Below the pieces are notes generated by a model, which saw only the letters and a program-made list of their open reading frames with translations, did no database searches and was not told the origin of the DNA. Shown piece by piece: positions 35,904 through 45,174 of a stretch of 64,000 nucleotides of DNA; the stretch's first letter is position 1; each line of letters begins with the position of its first letter. The position numbers were made by a program, and so were the translations under genes. Origin of the DNA: Flammeovirga sp. EKP202 (lineage in GTDB: Bacteria; Bacteroidota; Bacteroidia; Cytophagales; Flammeovirgaceae); the NCBI RefSeq assembly GCF_014534745.1, contig NZ_JACVVP010000023.1, forward strand, positions 49,021 through 113,020, in the 5' to 3' direction.

Positions 35904-37706
35904 TTAGTAATCTTGCATCTGAATTAGCTTGGCATATGCTCCTTCTGCTTCACTAATTAAATCATTATGGTTACCAATTTCCGCAATCTGTCCTTCTTCC
36001 AACACTGCAATCTTATGAGCATTACGAATTGTGGATAGTCTGTGAGCAATAATCAAACTTGTTCTTCCTTCCATCAACGTTTCTAACGCCTCTTGCACCA
36101 ACTTCTCAGATTCGATATCCAAAGCTGAAGTTGCTTCGTCCAAAATTAAAATTGCAGGGTCTTTTAAGATAGCTCTTGCGATCGCAATTCTTTGACGTTG
36201 ACCACCAGAAAGCTTTACACCTCTCTCTCCTACCAAAGTTTCCATTCCTTCTGGGAAAGACTGAATAAATTCGAGTGCATTGGCTTTGCGAGCGGCATCG
36301 ATAATTTCAGCTTCAGTAGCTTCAGGGTTACCGTAAGCAATATTTTCAGCAATAGAACCGCCAAATAATAATACCTCTTGAGGAACAACACCTACATGCT
36401 GTCTAAACCCGATCAAGTTATAATCCTTTGAAGATTTACCATCAATTAATAAGTCTCCACTATCAATTTCATAGAAACGTTGTAATAAATGTGCGATGGT
36501 TGATTTACCACCACCTGATTTACCCACTAGTGCTACTTTCTCTCCTTTCTCAATCTCAAGGTTAACCCCTTTTAGAACTTCAATTTCTTTACGAGTTGGA
36601 TAAGAGAACTTGACATTTTTGAAACTGATTTTTCCTTCTAATTTTGGAATTGTTTCTTTATCAATTTCATGCTCTGAATTTGCTACTAAAATTTCCTCCA
36701 CACGGTCAGTAGCACCTACTGCTTTTTGAAGAGTGCCATAAATATCACCCAGCCCTGCTAATGAACCACCAATGAACATTGTATAAAGCACAAATGTTGT
36801 AAGGCTACCAATTGAAATTTCACCTACAGAAACCATATAAGTTCCATACCAAAGTACGCCCAAAATTCCACCCATCAATACAAAAATGATGAATGAAATA
36901 AATGTACCTTTATAAGTGGCTGACTTTAACGCAATATCTACTACTTTAGATAAATTGTTTCCGTATCTTTTAATTTCAAATTCCTCGTTGGCAAATGTCT
37001 TTACAGTCCCGATTGATTGGATCGTTTCTTCTACAACAATATTCGCTTTTGCCAATTCATCTTGTGTACTTTTAGAAAGCTTTCGAATGAATTTACCAAA
37101 AATGATCGCAAAAACAATCAAAATTGGAAAGCTCAAAATCATGATTGAAGATAACTTTGGGTTTTCATAAAATAAGATGGAAACACCAAAAACCAATGTA
37201 GCAATTTGTCTAAATAGCTCTGCTAATGTCGTTGAAAATGTGTCTTGTAGTACCGATACGTCTGAAGTAATTCTACTGAATAACTCTCCAGAGCGGTTTT
37301 TATCATAAAATGACATTGGAAGTGACATAAACTTCTGATAAAGTGCACTTCTAATATCAGCAATGGCATTTTCATTTACTTTTGCAAAAAAGTATACTCT
37401 TAAAAATGAAAATATACTTTGAAACAATAGAACTCCCATTAGAGCTAAACCTACAGATTTTAAATCTGGAAGCCATGGAATAGTCACTTTACCTTGTGCT
37501 GTATCCATCAATACTCCAATCAATTTGGGCAATGCCAATAATATAGTGCTAGAAAAGAAAAGGCTAATTAAACCTAATGTAAAAACACCTTTATAAGGCA
37601 TCATAAACCGAAATATACCTCTCAGTTTTTTTATACTTCCCTTGTCTAAACGCTGTTTTTTCTTCTCTCCAGAATCTTTACGCGCCATGTTTCTAAATAT
37701 TCCCAA
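35904..37706 (-). CDS. ABC exporter, fused permease and ATPase (MsbA/multidrug type)
   Basis: 600 residues. An N-terminal six-helix exporter domain (about 38-340) precedes the nucleotide-binding domain (about 365-600) with Walker A Gly-Lys-Ser-Gly-Gly-Gly-Lys-Ser-Thr near 395, signature Leu-Ser-Gly-Gly-Gln near 499, Walker B followed by Asp-Glu-Ala-Thr-Ser-Ala-Leu-Asp near 522, and an H-loop His near 556. As a half-transporter it should homodimerise. It could be the lipid A flippase or a drug exporter; sequence alone does not decide. The ATG at 37688 is an alternative start. A good -7 box lies 26 bp upstream, and it has its own terminator. Confidence 0.9.
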   Translation of the reverse strand: MGIFRNMARKDSGEKKKQRLDKGSIKKLRGIFRFMMPYKGVFTLGLISLFFSSTILLALPKLIGVLMDTAQGKVTIPWLPDLKSVGLALMGVLLFQSIFSFLRVYFFAKVNENAIADIRSALYQKFMSLPMSFYDKNRSGELFSRITSDVSVLQDTFSTTLAELFRQIATLVFGVSILFYENPKLSSIMILSFPILIVFAIIFGKFIRKLSKSTQDELAKANIVVEETIQSIGTVKTFANEEFEIKRYGNNLSKVVDIALKSATYKGTFISFIIFVLMGGILGVLWYGTYMVSVGEISIGSLTTFVLYTMFIGGSLAGLGDIYGTLQKAVGATDRVEEILVANSEHEIDKETIPKLEGKISFKNVKFSYPTRKEIEVLKGVNLEIEKGEKVALVGKSGGGKSTIAHLLQRFYEIDSGDLLIDGKSSKDYNLIGFRQHVGVVPQEVLLFGGSIAENIAYGNPEATEAEIIDAARKANALEFIQSFPEGMETLVGERGVKLSGGQRQRIAIARAILKDPAILILDEATSALDIESEKLVQEALETLMEGRTSLIIAHRLSTIRNAHKIAVLEEGQIAEIGNHNDLISEAEGAYAKLIQMQDY

Positions 37707-37730
37707 AACAATCTTTACTTAATACCGTCT

Positions 37731-37739
37731 GCAAAAGTA
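37731..37739 (-). promoter_or_regulatory. Candidate -7 box for the ABC exporter
   Basis: Minus-strand TACTTTTGC, perfect TAnnTTTG, 25 bp before the ATG at 37706. Confidence 0.5.
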
Positions 37740-37783
37740 ATTTAAATCACCAATAAAATACAAAGCAAGCACTTATTAATGCT

Positions 37784-37818
37784 AAAAAAGCTTCATTTTT
37801 TAACGATGAAGCTTTTTT
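37784..37818. terminator. Terminator after spoVR
   Basis: AAAAAAGCTTCAT (37784-37796) and ATGAAGCTTTTTT (37806-37818): perfect 13-bp arms, T-run on both strands. It ends the prkA-yeaH-spoVR unit. Confidence 0.85.
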
Positions 37819-37871
37819 TAGAAATATTAATCATTGTTTTATCAATGAAGTTTGAGTAATTCCTTTGAAAA

Positions 37872-39260
37872 TTAAAATTCAGAATCGGTCTCTACTGTAA
37901 ATTCTCCTTTCTGATAACAGCAAATTACTTTATTCCCTTCAATATTAGTCTCTAGCTTCACCGGAAAATCAGACCAAAGCGTGCCAATATGCTGCATTGT
38001 TTTGTGGACGTAACTTAATTCCAACTCTCTTCCATCAAATTCATGCACCAATTGTAGTGTGTTATTTATAGGTGCAATGCCTTTTACTTTGATGATCGGA
38101 ATACTTCCTGTACCGGTTTGAGCAATCAGAGTGTCACGCACCTCTTTCCAGCCTTTCATATCATCTGAAATATTGCTTACTGAAATCTTACCATGATTTC
38201 TTTGGTATTCAAAAAGACCCAGTTCTTCCATTAACTCTCTTGTTAAGAAACGTCTTAAAAATGAAACGTCTCTATCCACTGCTCTAACTTCAAATATTTG
38301 AGGGTTGATTTCATACTCAAACATGTCTTTTTTTCCTGCCAAATGGGCCATGATATTGAAACCGATATGGTAGGGATTTAAACCTCCTACATGCGGACGA
38401 ATCACCTGATTATGAGAACGAATGAAGTCTACATGCATAGACGGCGGTAACTTTAGTTTATGCAAGATGGTATAATGCCAAAAACTTGCCCATCCTTCAT
38501 TCATAATTTTGGTTTCCATTTGTGGAAGAAAATAGAGCGTTTCTTCTCTGACAATATTAAGAATATCTTTTTCCCAATCTTCCAGAAAGCGACTATTCTC
38601 AATCAAGAATAAGATCAAATCTTCTGATAAAGATGGTATAAACTCTTCTTCTGTTTCTTCCTTTTTTAACTCATCCCAATACGATCGATCTTTGTTCAAC
38701 GCTCCATAATAATGGCTTTTCTGCTCTTCTTCAGACAATCGGACAATTCTTTGATTTCTATCCACATGAAAACTAATAGCATGTGCAGCATCTAAAATCC
38801 GTTCCACACCTTTATAACCAATACTTGGTGTTTCTATGTAAGAGCGAATTCGATCTGCATGTAGTTTAAAGTTTTCTAATACGAATTCAGGCTTCGTGTG
38901 AGAAAAATTAATATTGTTTTTAAAAAAGTCATTATGGCCATAAACATGTGCCATCACTAAGATTTGCATCGACAAAGGATTGTCAATCATCAAATACGCC
39001 AAGCACGGGTCTGAGTTGATCACCATTTCATAGGCCAACCCTTGAGCTCCCATTTTATAAAGCGTATTTTGTTTTTCGAATGATTTTCCAAAGCTCCAAT
39101 GAGGATACCTTGACGGCATACCAACATAAGATTGATAGCCAATCATATCGTGGTAGTCACACACCTCAAATTCCTGAGGATAATAGTCTAACCCACATTC
39201 CTGTGCTATTTCCTCTATTTTATCATTCCAACGGGCTAAATCATCTAAGGACCAATCCAT
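37872..39260 (-). CDS. spoVR: SpoVR family protein
   Basis: 462 residues, near the family norm (~500). The N-terminal Trp-x-x-x-x-Leu and Tyr-Pro-x-x-Phe-Glu region, Met-Gly-Met-Pro-type loop, His-Val-Tyr-Gly-His-Asn-Asp-Phe-Phe-Lys near 107-116, and Asn-Glu-Gly-Trp-Ala-Ser-Phe-Trp-His near 249 are SpoVR hallmarks (E. coli YcgB). The name comes from Bacillus spore cortex work; this genome is not expected to sporulate, so the role is likely in stress or starvation. It is third in the conserved prkA-yeaH-spoVR order, 48 bp after yeaH. Confidence 0.93.
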   Translation of the reverse strand: MDWSLDDLARWNDKIEEIAQECGLDYYPQEFEVCDYHDMIGYQSYVGMPSRYPHWSFGKSFEKQNTLYKMGAQGLAYEMVINSDPCLAYLMIDNPLSMQILVMAHVYGHNDFFKNNINFSHTKPEFVLENFKLHADRIRSYIETPSIGYKGVERILDAAHAISFHVDRNQRIVRLSEEEQKSHYYGALNKDRSYWDELKKEETEEEFIPSLSEDLILFLIENSRFLEDWEKDILNIVREETLYFLPQMETKIMNEGWASFWHYTILHKLKLPPSMHVDFIRSHNQVIRPHVGGLNPYHIGFNIMAHLAGKKDMFEYEINPQIFEVRAVDRDVSFLRRFLTRELMEELGLFEYQRNHGKISVSNISDDMKGWKEVRDTLIAQTGTGSIPIIKVKGIAPINNTLQLVHEFDGRELELSYVHKTMQHIGTLWSDFPVKLETNIEGNKVICCYQKGEFTVETDSEF

Positions 39261-39308
39261 ATTTTGTTATATTTTTAAAGAATTAATGATTGATCATCGG
39301 TCTGCTCA

Positions 39309-40487
39309 TTAATCCATCATTGTATTACTTCTGTCTTTGTTTAAGAATTTCTTAAGCGCTGGCCAAACAGATTCTTTTGACCTCATTCTTAAGGAAACAA
39401 AGTTTTCTTCTTGTATTTTTTTGAACTCATCCAACATTGTTGACCAAGAGTATCCCATGTCTGGCTTAATTTCGCCATATCCAAATAAGTTACAGACTTG
39501 GGTTAGTTTTTCGGCGGCTTCAATAGCTGCTTTGTTGTCGGATGCAAAATTATCTCCATCAGAACAATGAAATGCATAGATATTCCAAAGCGCTGGGTTA
39601 AAACGATCTTCTATGATATCCAATGCTTTGATATAAGCTGAGGATATTTTTGTTCCTCCAGACTCTCCTTTATGAAAAAATTCATCTTCTGTCACTTCTT
39701 TCGCTTCTGTATGATGTGCAATAAATACAATTTCTGTATTTTCATAACGAGATTGGAGAAAAGTATACAGCATAAAATAAAAGCTTCGGGCAAGGTATTT
39801 TTTAGTCTGATCCATAGAACCGGAAGTATCCATCAAACACAATATTACAGCGTTTGAATGTTCTTCAACGTCTACTTGTAGCCTTCTATATACAAGATCA
39901 TCATTGTGAAATGGAAACGTTTCATCCGAATTTTTCAAAGCGGCACTATCCACCCCTTTTGCTTTCATTCGTTTAATACGATTCATCATTGTCTTCCGCT
40001 TCGACAAACGTGCCCTGATTCCTTTCTTTTGATAACCGACCAACTTCCGAAGTACTTCAGTTTCAGACTGGAAATACTTTTTCTGATCCATATCTGGGAG
40101 TTCCAGGTCTTCGAACATCAATTCTACAGCTTCTTCCAAAGAAATTTCTGTTTCATAAATATCCTCACCTGCATCCTCTCCAGCTTCTCCTTTTCCCTTT
40201 CCTTTTTGTGGAGCTGATTGGTCTTGAATCACCTGTCCTTTTTGTTCCTTTCCAGTGCCTTGAGCTACCCCTTTTCCTTTATTGGAACCGTATACAAAAC
40301 GGTACTCTTTTAAACCTCTGATTGGAACTTTGATTTTCTTATCTTTTGATTGACCAATGATGGATTCATTGGCAATAACATCAGAGATTCCTTTCTTGAT
40401 TTTGTCTTTGACTAATTCTTTATGCCGCTGACGGTCTGCTACAGATCGGTCTCTCTTCTGCTTACTAAATTCTTTAAAAATAGCCAT
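39309..40487 (-). CDS. yeaH: YeaH/YhbH family protein (DUF444, VWA-like)
   Basis: 392 residues. Lys/Arg-rich N-terminus, a Gly-Lys-rich low-complexity linker near 75-100, and a von Willebrand A-like core with the metal motif Asp-Thr-Ser-Gly-Ser near 219, His-His-Thr-Glu near 258, and Gly-Gly-Thr-Lys-Ile-Ser-Ser near 278. This is the DUF444 (PF04285) protein coexpressed with the PrkA kinase in many bacteria. In E. coli, YeaG and YeaH act in nitrogen starvation and stress survival. The 75-bp gap to prkA holds an 11-bp hairpin (40525-40550) that could set different levels of the two products. Confidence 0.93.
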   Translation of the reverse strand: MAIFKEFSKQKRDRSVADRQRHKELVKDKIKKGISDVIANESIIGQSKDKKIKVPIRGLKEYRFVYGSNKGKGVAQGTGKEQKGQVIQDQSAPQKGKGKGEAGEDAGEDIYETEISLEEAVELMFEDLELPDMDQKKYFQSETEVLRKLVGYQKKGIRARLSKRKTMMNRIKRMKAKGVDSAALKNSDETFPFHNDDLVYRRLQVDVEEHSNAVILCLMDTSGSMDQTKKYLARSFYFMLYTFLQSRYENTEIVFIAHHTEAKEVTEDEFFHKGESGGTKISSAYIKALDIIEDRFNPALWNIYAFHCSDGDNFASDNKAAIEAAEKLTQVCNLFGYGEIKPDMGYSWSTMLDEFKKIQEENFVSLRMRSKESVWPALKKFLNKDRSNTMMD

Positions 40488-40524
40488 ACTTCACTAAGTT
40501 TAATCCTAAATTTCAAAAAATGGG

Positions 40525-40550
40525 AAGAGCATGTTTTCTAACATGCTCTT
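40525..40550. repeat. Hairpin between prkA and yeaH
   Basis: Perfect 11-bp arms AAGAGCATGTT (40525-40535) and AACATGCTCTT (40540-40550), 4-base loop. On the minus strand the stem is followed by CCCA then TTTTTTG, so it could be a weak internal terminator or a stability element in the operon. Confidence 0.6.
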
Positions 40551-40562
40551 TTATTAGAATAC

Positions 40563-42503
40563 TTAGTCTTTCCAAAGGTTATTGGATGCAAATGACAATA
40601 CAGCTTCTACACTTTCTTCGTTGTATCCCATGGTAATCATCTGCTCTACCATGGCGTTGTATTTCTTCATTTGTCCCTCATCTCTTGTTTTAGCTTTAAG
40701 AATAATTCTTGTGATGTCTTTTACTGACGCCATTAGTTTTTTCTCAATTGCTTCCTTCAATGGCTCATAACTTGTGTAATGTAATGCCCCATTTCTTCTT
40801 AAAATATGAGTCACATAACTCATTACATCTTGTCTGAAGCCATCCGCAGCAGTACCTGCAATACCAATTTGTTGTTCAATAGAACCTAAGAATTTTAAAT
40901 CTGGCTCCATTTCGTCATTGTTCTGCCCTTGTACTTTGCGTTTCAATACATAAGCCTCTACATGATCTAAATAGTTTTGGAAGAGTGATTCTGCTTGTTC
41001 GTCATAAGCATGTACGAATGCTTTTGTAATGTCAATTTCAAGCATTTTTAGGTATTCCTTATAAAGTATATCCTTCAAGATATCCATATAATGACTCTTC
41101 ACATCTCCGGCTAACGGCTCTTCTTTCAACTTCGTTTGTAAAGCATCTAAAACCGCAATTGGGTGAATTGTATTTGTTTCCGTATCAGAAAGGGCATTAT
41201 CCAATGCTTTCATGATAAAACGAGTCGAAATACCGCTCATTCCTTCATCTTCATGCTCCTCTTTTAACTCTAAGACATTAATTCTTTTCGATTGTCCATT
41301 TTCTGTTACCTCATCACCATTATACAATTTCAATTTGGTAAGGAGGTCACATTTATTGGTTGGTTTCAACCTGGTCAGAATGGCAAACATTGATGCAATT
41401 TCCAATGAATGTGGAGCGATATGAGCATTAAAATCTGATTTATTGATAATCTTCTGGTAGATTTTTATCTCCTCTGAAATTTCTAATACATAAGGTACTT
41501 CAATCTTTACAATCCTATCCAAGATTGCTTCATTCGTATGATCTGCTTTGAATCGATTCCATTCCGCTTCATTGGAGTGGGCTAAAATAACACCATCAAA
41601 ATAAATCATTCCATGTTTACCAGGAGCGGGAATTCTTTTTTCTTGAGTAGCAGTTAACATTACATGTAGGTATTCAATTTCATTTTTAAATACCTCAATA
41701 AATTCCACTAAACCTCTGTTACCCACATTAAAAGCACCATTTAATGTAAGGACTCTTGGATCATCCTCACTGTATCGGTCTAGTTTTGAAATATCCTCAG
41801 AACCAATGAGTACTGAAGTATCTTGATTATTAGGGTCAACAGGTGGAACCATACCTACACCATGTCTTTTACGAATACTGAAATCTCTTTTGATGACATT
41901 GAACTTCGTAAAATCACCTTTCAATTCGTTGTCAAGTTTAAACTGCGTTACAGGGTCTAATTCTCCTTCAATTTCAACACCCAAACGGCTTTCCATCTCC
42001 GGGCGGAGTTCTGGAGGAATAGCACAAAGTGGATTTGTATTCATGGGTGAACCTTCTAAGAAATAAAAAGGACTCAATTTTTCTAGTCCTGATTTTAATT
42101 TTTCTATTAATGAAGATTTCCCTGCACCTACAGGTCCTACTAAAAATAAGACTTGTCGGCTTTCCTCTCCTTTCAGCGAGGCTGAATGAAAATACCTAAC
42201 TATTTTTTGTAATACTTTTTCAATTCCAAAAAACTCATCTTCAAAGAACTTATAACTTTTCAATTTGGTATGTGCTCCAAATATCCTTCTAAGCCTTACG
42301 TCCTTATCGGTGTCTAGGTGCGAAACGCCATCTTTGGTAATGGCCTTATACATTCTTTTGTGAGCGAGATCACCCAAATCGTTATTGTTTTGTACAATCT
42401 CTAGATAATCCAAAAATGAGATTTTCTCTTCCGCTTTATTCTTTTCTTTACGGAATGAGTCAAAAAGCTTTTTGAATTCATTTTGATCATTTGCGGCATT
42501 CAT
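40563..42503 (-). CDS. prkA: PrkA/YeaG serine protein kinase
   Basis: 646 residues, full length. The N-terminal AAA-type domain has a Walker A Gly-Pro-Val-Gly-Ala-Gly-Lys-Ser-Ser near 124-132, a Gly-Ala-Phe-Asn-Val-Gly-Asn-Arg-Gly segment near 250, Leu-Thr-Ala-Thr-Gln-Glu near 281 and Ala-His-Ser-Asn-Glu-Ala-Glu-Trp near 305. The C-terminal PrkA kinase-like domain follows from about 430. The family is known for serine kinase and, in Bacillus, ATP-dependent protease activity. It leads the prkA-yeaH-spoVR operon, a widespread stress module. Cytosolic. Confidence 0.95.
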   Translation of the reverse strand: MNAANDQNEFKKLFDSFRKEKNKAEEKISFLDYLEIVQNNNDLGDLAHKRMYKAITKDGVSHLDTDKDVRLRRIFGAHTKLKSYKFFEDEFFGIEKVLQKIVRYFHSASLKGEESRQVLFLVGPVGAGKSSLIEKLKSGLEKLSPFYFLEGSPMNTNPLCAIPPELRPEMESRLGVEIEGELDPVTQFKLDNELKGDFTKFNVIKRDFSIRKRHGVGMVPPVDPNNQDTSVLIGSEDISKLDRYSEDDPRVLTLNGAFNVGNRGLVEFIEVFKNEIEYLHVMLTATQEKRIPAPGKHGMIYFDGVILAHSNEAEWNRFKADHTNEAILDRIVKIEVPYVLEISEEIKIYQKIINKSDFNAHIAPHSLEIASMFAILTRLKPTNKCDLLTKLKLYNGDEVTENGQSKRINVLELKEEHEDEGMSGISTRFIMKALDNALSDTETNTIHPIAVLDALQTKLKEEPLAGDVKSHYMDILKDILYKEYLKMLEIDITKAFVHAYDEQAESLFQNYLDHVEAYVLKRKVQGQNNDEMEPDLKFLGSIEQQIGIAGTAADGFRQDVMSYVTHILRRNGALHYTSYEPLKEAIEKKLMASVKDITRIILKAKTRDEGQMKKYNAMVEQMITMGYNEESVEAVLSFASNNLWKD

Positions 42504-42704
42504 AGTTGTTATTTTTTGGTTTCATTATGTAACGATGTTTCTAATTTTTGTGCAATTGAGAAACATTACATTCTAAATGGTATATGGGTTAAAATAAAGT
42601 ATCGTTATTTCTGTTTTTAATTGGATACAATGAAAGTAAATGAGTACTTGTATTCATAATATACGAAGTAAGTAACGCATTAACAACTAATAATATGTTA
42701 AATA

Positions 42705-44579
42705 TCAAGGATTTACGATGTACCTTTCATCTTTATTATTGACAAAAAATTTATTTCCGTCTAAATCTTCAACGGGTGCAATTCCATCTTCCATCGCTCC
42801 TACCGATAAATATTTACCCAAAGGAATTATTATTTTGCCATTAACGTCAATGATTCCCTCGTTAAATTCAAAGTCCGTTACCTTAAGATATGGATTATTC
42901 AAACTACTAAATTCAACGGTTGCATATTTTGGAGGAATAATAATATTAAAATTCCGATCCAAAAAGCCTATTGTGATTTGTCCATCACCTTGATCTTGAA
43001 GATAACAAGAAGCAAAGTTCTCAGGAGCAAACTCACTTAATTCATAATCAATGTTCGTTTCCCATCCGCTATTATTATTACTGTAGTGAACGGTTCCTTT
43101 CTTTTTTCGCTTAATTATATTGTATCCATCTATCTTTTTCCCTGTCAGTTTTTTTTCATTTAAATCGTAAATATCCATTACTCTTTTGGACTCTACACCT
43201 TCTCCCATTCTTTCTAAAAACAAGTAACCTTCATCTATACACTCTTGTGAGATGTTAGCGTCATATTTCATATCAGTAACTTGTTTTTGAAGATGTATAT
43301 CATAAAAAGCAAATTGATCATTTGTATGTCCCACCAATGCCAGTCCATAACTTTCTACAAATGGAATGTACAATTGTTCATACTTCAGTGGCACTACAAA
43401 TTTTTGAGTATTCAAATCGAAGATGCCTTGCTGCTTTTTTTCATTCATTAGAATAACCCATTCTCGTGTTGGATCATTACCGTTGGAGATATAATTAATA
43501 ACGGAATGAAAATGATCGACAACAGGAAGAATTTTAAGTTTATTCTTCTCTGAAATTGGTAATAAGGAGACATTTTTTTGATTATCCTTATAAGTTATTC
43601 CTTGTAAAAAGTCGTCATTAAATGACTTGATGGAATCATATTCATAAGAGACTTTTTTCCCTTCTTTATACAATGCGTATTTCTTCGAATGAGGTACGTT
43701 CTTAATTTTGATTTCATCATCCAATTTAGATTCCACTAAATATTCATCTAACTGATGTTCTTCTATCTGTTGCCCTGAAGTTTCTACGTATACTTTATCT
43801 CCAGCAATATATTTTGCATTATGGGGAAGCTTAAAACCATTTGAGTTATAATATTCGCTGTCAATCTTTTTGATTATTTTGTCTGTATGTTCTGCTAATT
43901 GTACTTTCCCCTCTTTATTCATAATGTTATATCCATTATTTGTGATTATAACAGTTAAGTCCTCCCATTGTTCAAAATTTATGGATTTAAATTCCTTACT
44001 TCCCCTTGTTTTATTGACCACTATCCCCTTAGAAGTCAGTGAGTAATCTTTTTCATTGATAAGACCTAATGAACTTTCATCCATTGCTTCCAGCAAACCA
44101 TATTCGTTAAATGTAATGGCAGTATATTCCAGTGGAAGATTCCATTTTTTAGATTTAGTATTGTAAAGACCACAAAGGTTATTTTTGTAAGCGAGGTAAG
44201 AATGATTGTGATCAAACGGCTTAATACTATCATATTCTAAGTTCAATATCTTATCTCCTTCAGCATTAATAATACCTTGTTTTCCTTTGGTGTTTCTCAC
44301 TATCATTTCATCCTCTTCCAACGTAAACTTGATATTCGCATACTTTGCTTTTGCTTTCCATTGATTATCTTTTCCAATTATTCCATACTTACCGCCTTTG
44401 GATACAATGGCAACTCCTTTTGCATTAAATGGCGTAACTGTTTCATACAGGTAATTGATCACCAATTGCTTATTCTGATCACAATATCCCCATTTGCCAT
44501 TTTTTTCTACTGGAATAAGCTGCTTTGGTGTAAGCATTGAGACCAAAAAACTAAGAATAAGAAGTACTGATAATTTCAT
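42705..44579 (-). CDS. WG-repeat protein
   Basis: 624 residues. A signal peptide (about 1-18) is followed by repeated units of about 45-60 residues built on Gly-Lys-Trp-Gly/Tyr-Gly-x-Ile with aspartate and following Pro-x-x-Tyr strands, i.e. WG (PF14903) repeats. The first, Gly-Lys-Trp-Gly-Tyr near 28, and the last, Asn-Glu-Gly-Ile-Ile-Asp-Val-Asn-Gly-Lys near 572, are clearest; middle repeats are diverged. WG proteins are beta-rich and often surface or periplasmic in Bacteroidota; no enzymatic function is known. It is monocistronic as far as visible. Confidence 0.75.
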   Translation of the reverse strand: MKLSVLLILSFLVSMLTPKQLIPVEKNGKWGYCDQNKQLVINYLYETVTPFNAKGVAIVSKGGKYGIIGKDNQWKAKAKYANIKFTLEEDEMIVRNTKGKQGIINAEGDKILNLEYDSIKPFDHNHSYLAYKNNLCGLYNTKSKKWNLPLEYTAITFNEYGLLEAMDESSLGLINEKDYSLTSKGIVVNKTRGSKEFKSINFEQWEDLTVIITNNGYNIMNKEGKVQLAEHTDKIIKKIDSEYYNSNGFKLPHNAKYIAGDKVYVETSGQQIEEHQLDEYLVESKLDDEIKIKNVPHSKKYALYKEGKKVSYEYDSIKSFNDDFLQGITYKDNQKNVSLLPISEKNKLKILPVVDHFHSVINYISNGNDPTREWVILMNEKKQQGIFDLNTQKFVVPLKYEQLYIPFVESYGLALVGHTNDQFAFYDIHLQKQVTDMKYDANISQECIDEGYLFLERMGEGVESKRVMDIYDLNEKKLTGKKIDGYNIIKRKKKGTVHYSNNNSGWETNIDYELSEFAPENFASCYLQDQGDGQITIGFLDRNFNIIIPPKYATVEFSSLNNPYLKVTDFEFNEGIIDVNGKIIIPLGKYLSVGAMEDGIAPVEDLDGNKFFVNNKDERYIVNP

Positions 44580-44800
44580 AGGTTGTTTTGTAAAATAATT
44601 AAATGGGTTACTTAAGATAAATCTAATGAAACACTATCTGTAAAAATGAACTTTAAAATAGTCATCAATCCTACATCAATTCCATAGAACGCGTAAATAT
44701 TACTAACATTTCCATTTTCGTTTATATTTATTATTTAAATTTTTTATTCAATTCTTAACGAAATTAATAATATTGCACACGGTGTTATTATTAGTGTGAT

Positions 44801-45112
44801 TTGGAAAAAATAAAAAACAAAATGAGTTTTATAGGCAATTTAATGTCCTATTCAATCTTGTTAAAAAAAGAGACTTACAATGCTTTTTTTGCAAATAGCA
44901 TTTTACACTCTCAATTCTTTATCCCTCAAAACCCTACCTTTCTAATCAAGTTACCTATTAAAAATGTAAACAGAATAGCATTAATGTTTGCAAGCTTTTT
45001 AGGTCGAATTATTGACGCTTCACGAAATAAAGGAGAAAGTGATCGGTCTTGCTTATTAGTAAGATCGTATCACAATTCTAGTCCTCTTTATATAATCAAA
45101 AGGATAATCTAA
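44801..45112 (+). CDS. Doubtful small ORF in the purine-transport leader
   Basis: A 103-codon frame with a TTG start, or 96 codons from the ATG at 44822. No signal peptide, motif or family is recognised and composition is unlike its neighbours. Its stop codon falls inside the terminator-like hairpin at 45099-45148. It may be a real small gene ended by that hairpin, or a chance frame in a structured leader RNA. I lean to the latter. Confidence 0.2.
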   Translation: MEKIKNKMSFIGNLMSYSILLKKETYNAFFANSILHSQFFIPQNPTFLIKLPIKNVNRIALMFASFLGRIIDASRNKGESDRSCLLVRSYHNSSPLYIIKRII

Positions 45113-45148
45113 CCCTACAGTACTGTTTGGTAAGATTATCCTTTTTTT
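45099..45148 (+). terminator. Terminator or attenuator upstream of the Tsx-like gene
   Basis: AAAGGATAATCT (45099-45110) and AGATTATCCTTT (45133-45144): perfect 12-bp arms, 22-base loop, T run through 45148. The start codon is 27 bp beyond the T run, so unless the promoter is inside the hairpin it acts as an attenuator. Confidence 0.75.
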
Positions 45149-45174
45149 GATCTTTTCATTATTTAAAACTACAT

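Larger units (their letters stand above)
44580..45174. other. Intergenic leader region ahead of the purine transport genes
   Basis: About 590 bp between the WG gene (minus) and the Tsx-like gene (plus). It includes a doubtful small ORF, a hairpin with outer arms GTGAT/ATCAC at 45039-45073, and a terminator-like hairpin ending 27 bp before the Tsx ATG. A near -7 sequence TACTGTTTG (one base too long) is at 45120-45128. Confidence 0.45.

Noticed and set aside
37872..42503. Sporulation genes
   Set aside because: SpoVR and PrkA names come from Bacillus; the trio is widespread in non-sporulating Gram-negatives as a stress module.
45085..45150. Possible purine riboswitch before the purine transport genes (TATAATC at about 45090)
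   Set aside because: Only that heptamer matches; the conserved loop sequences of the purine aptamer are absent, and the hairpin is a plain terminator-like stem.
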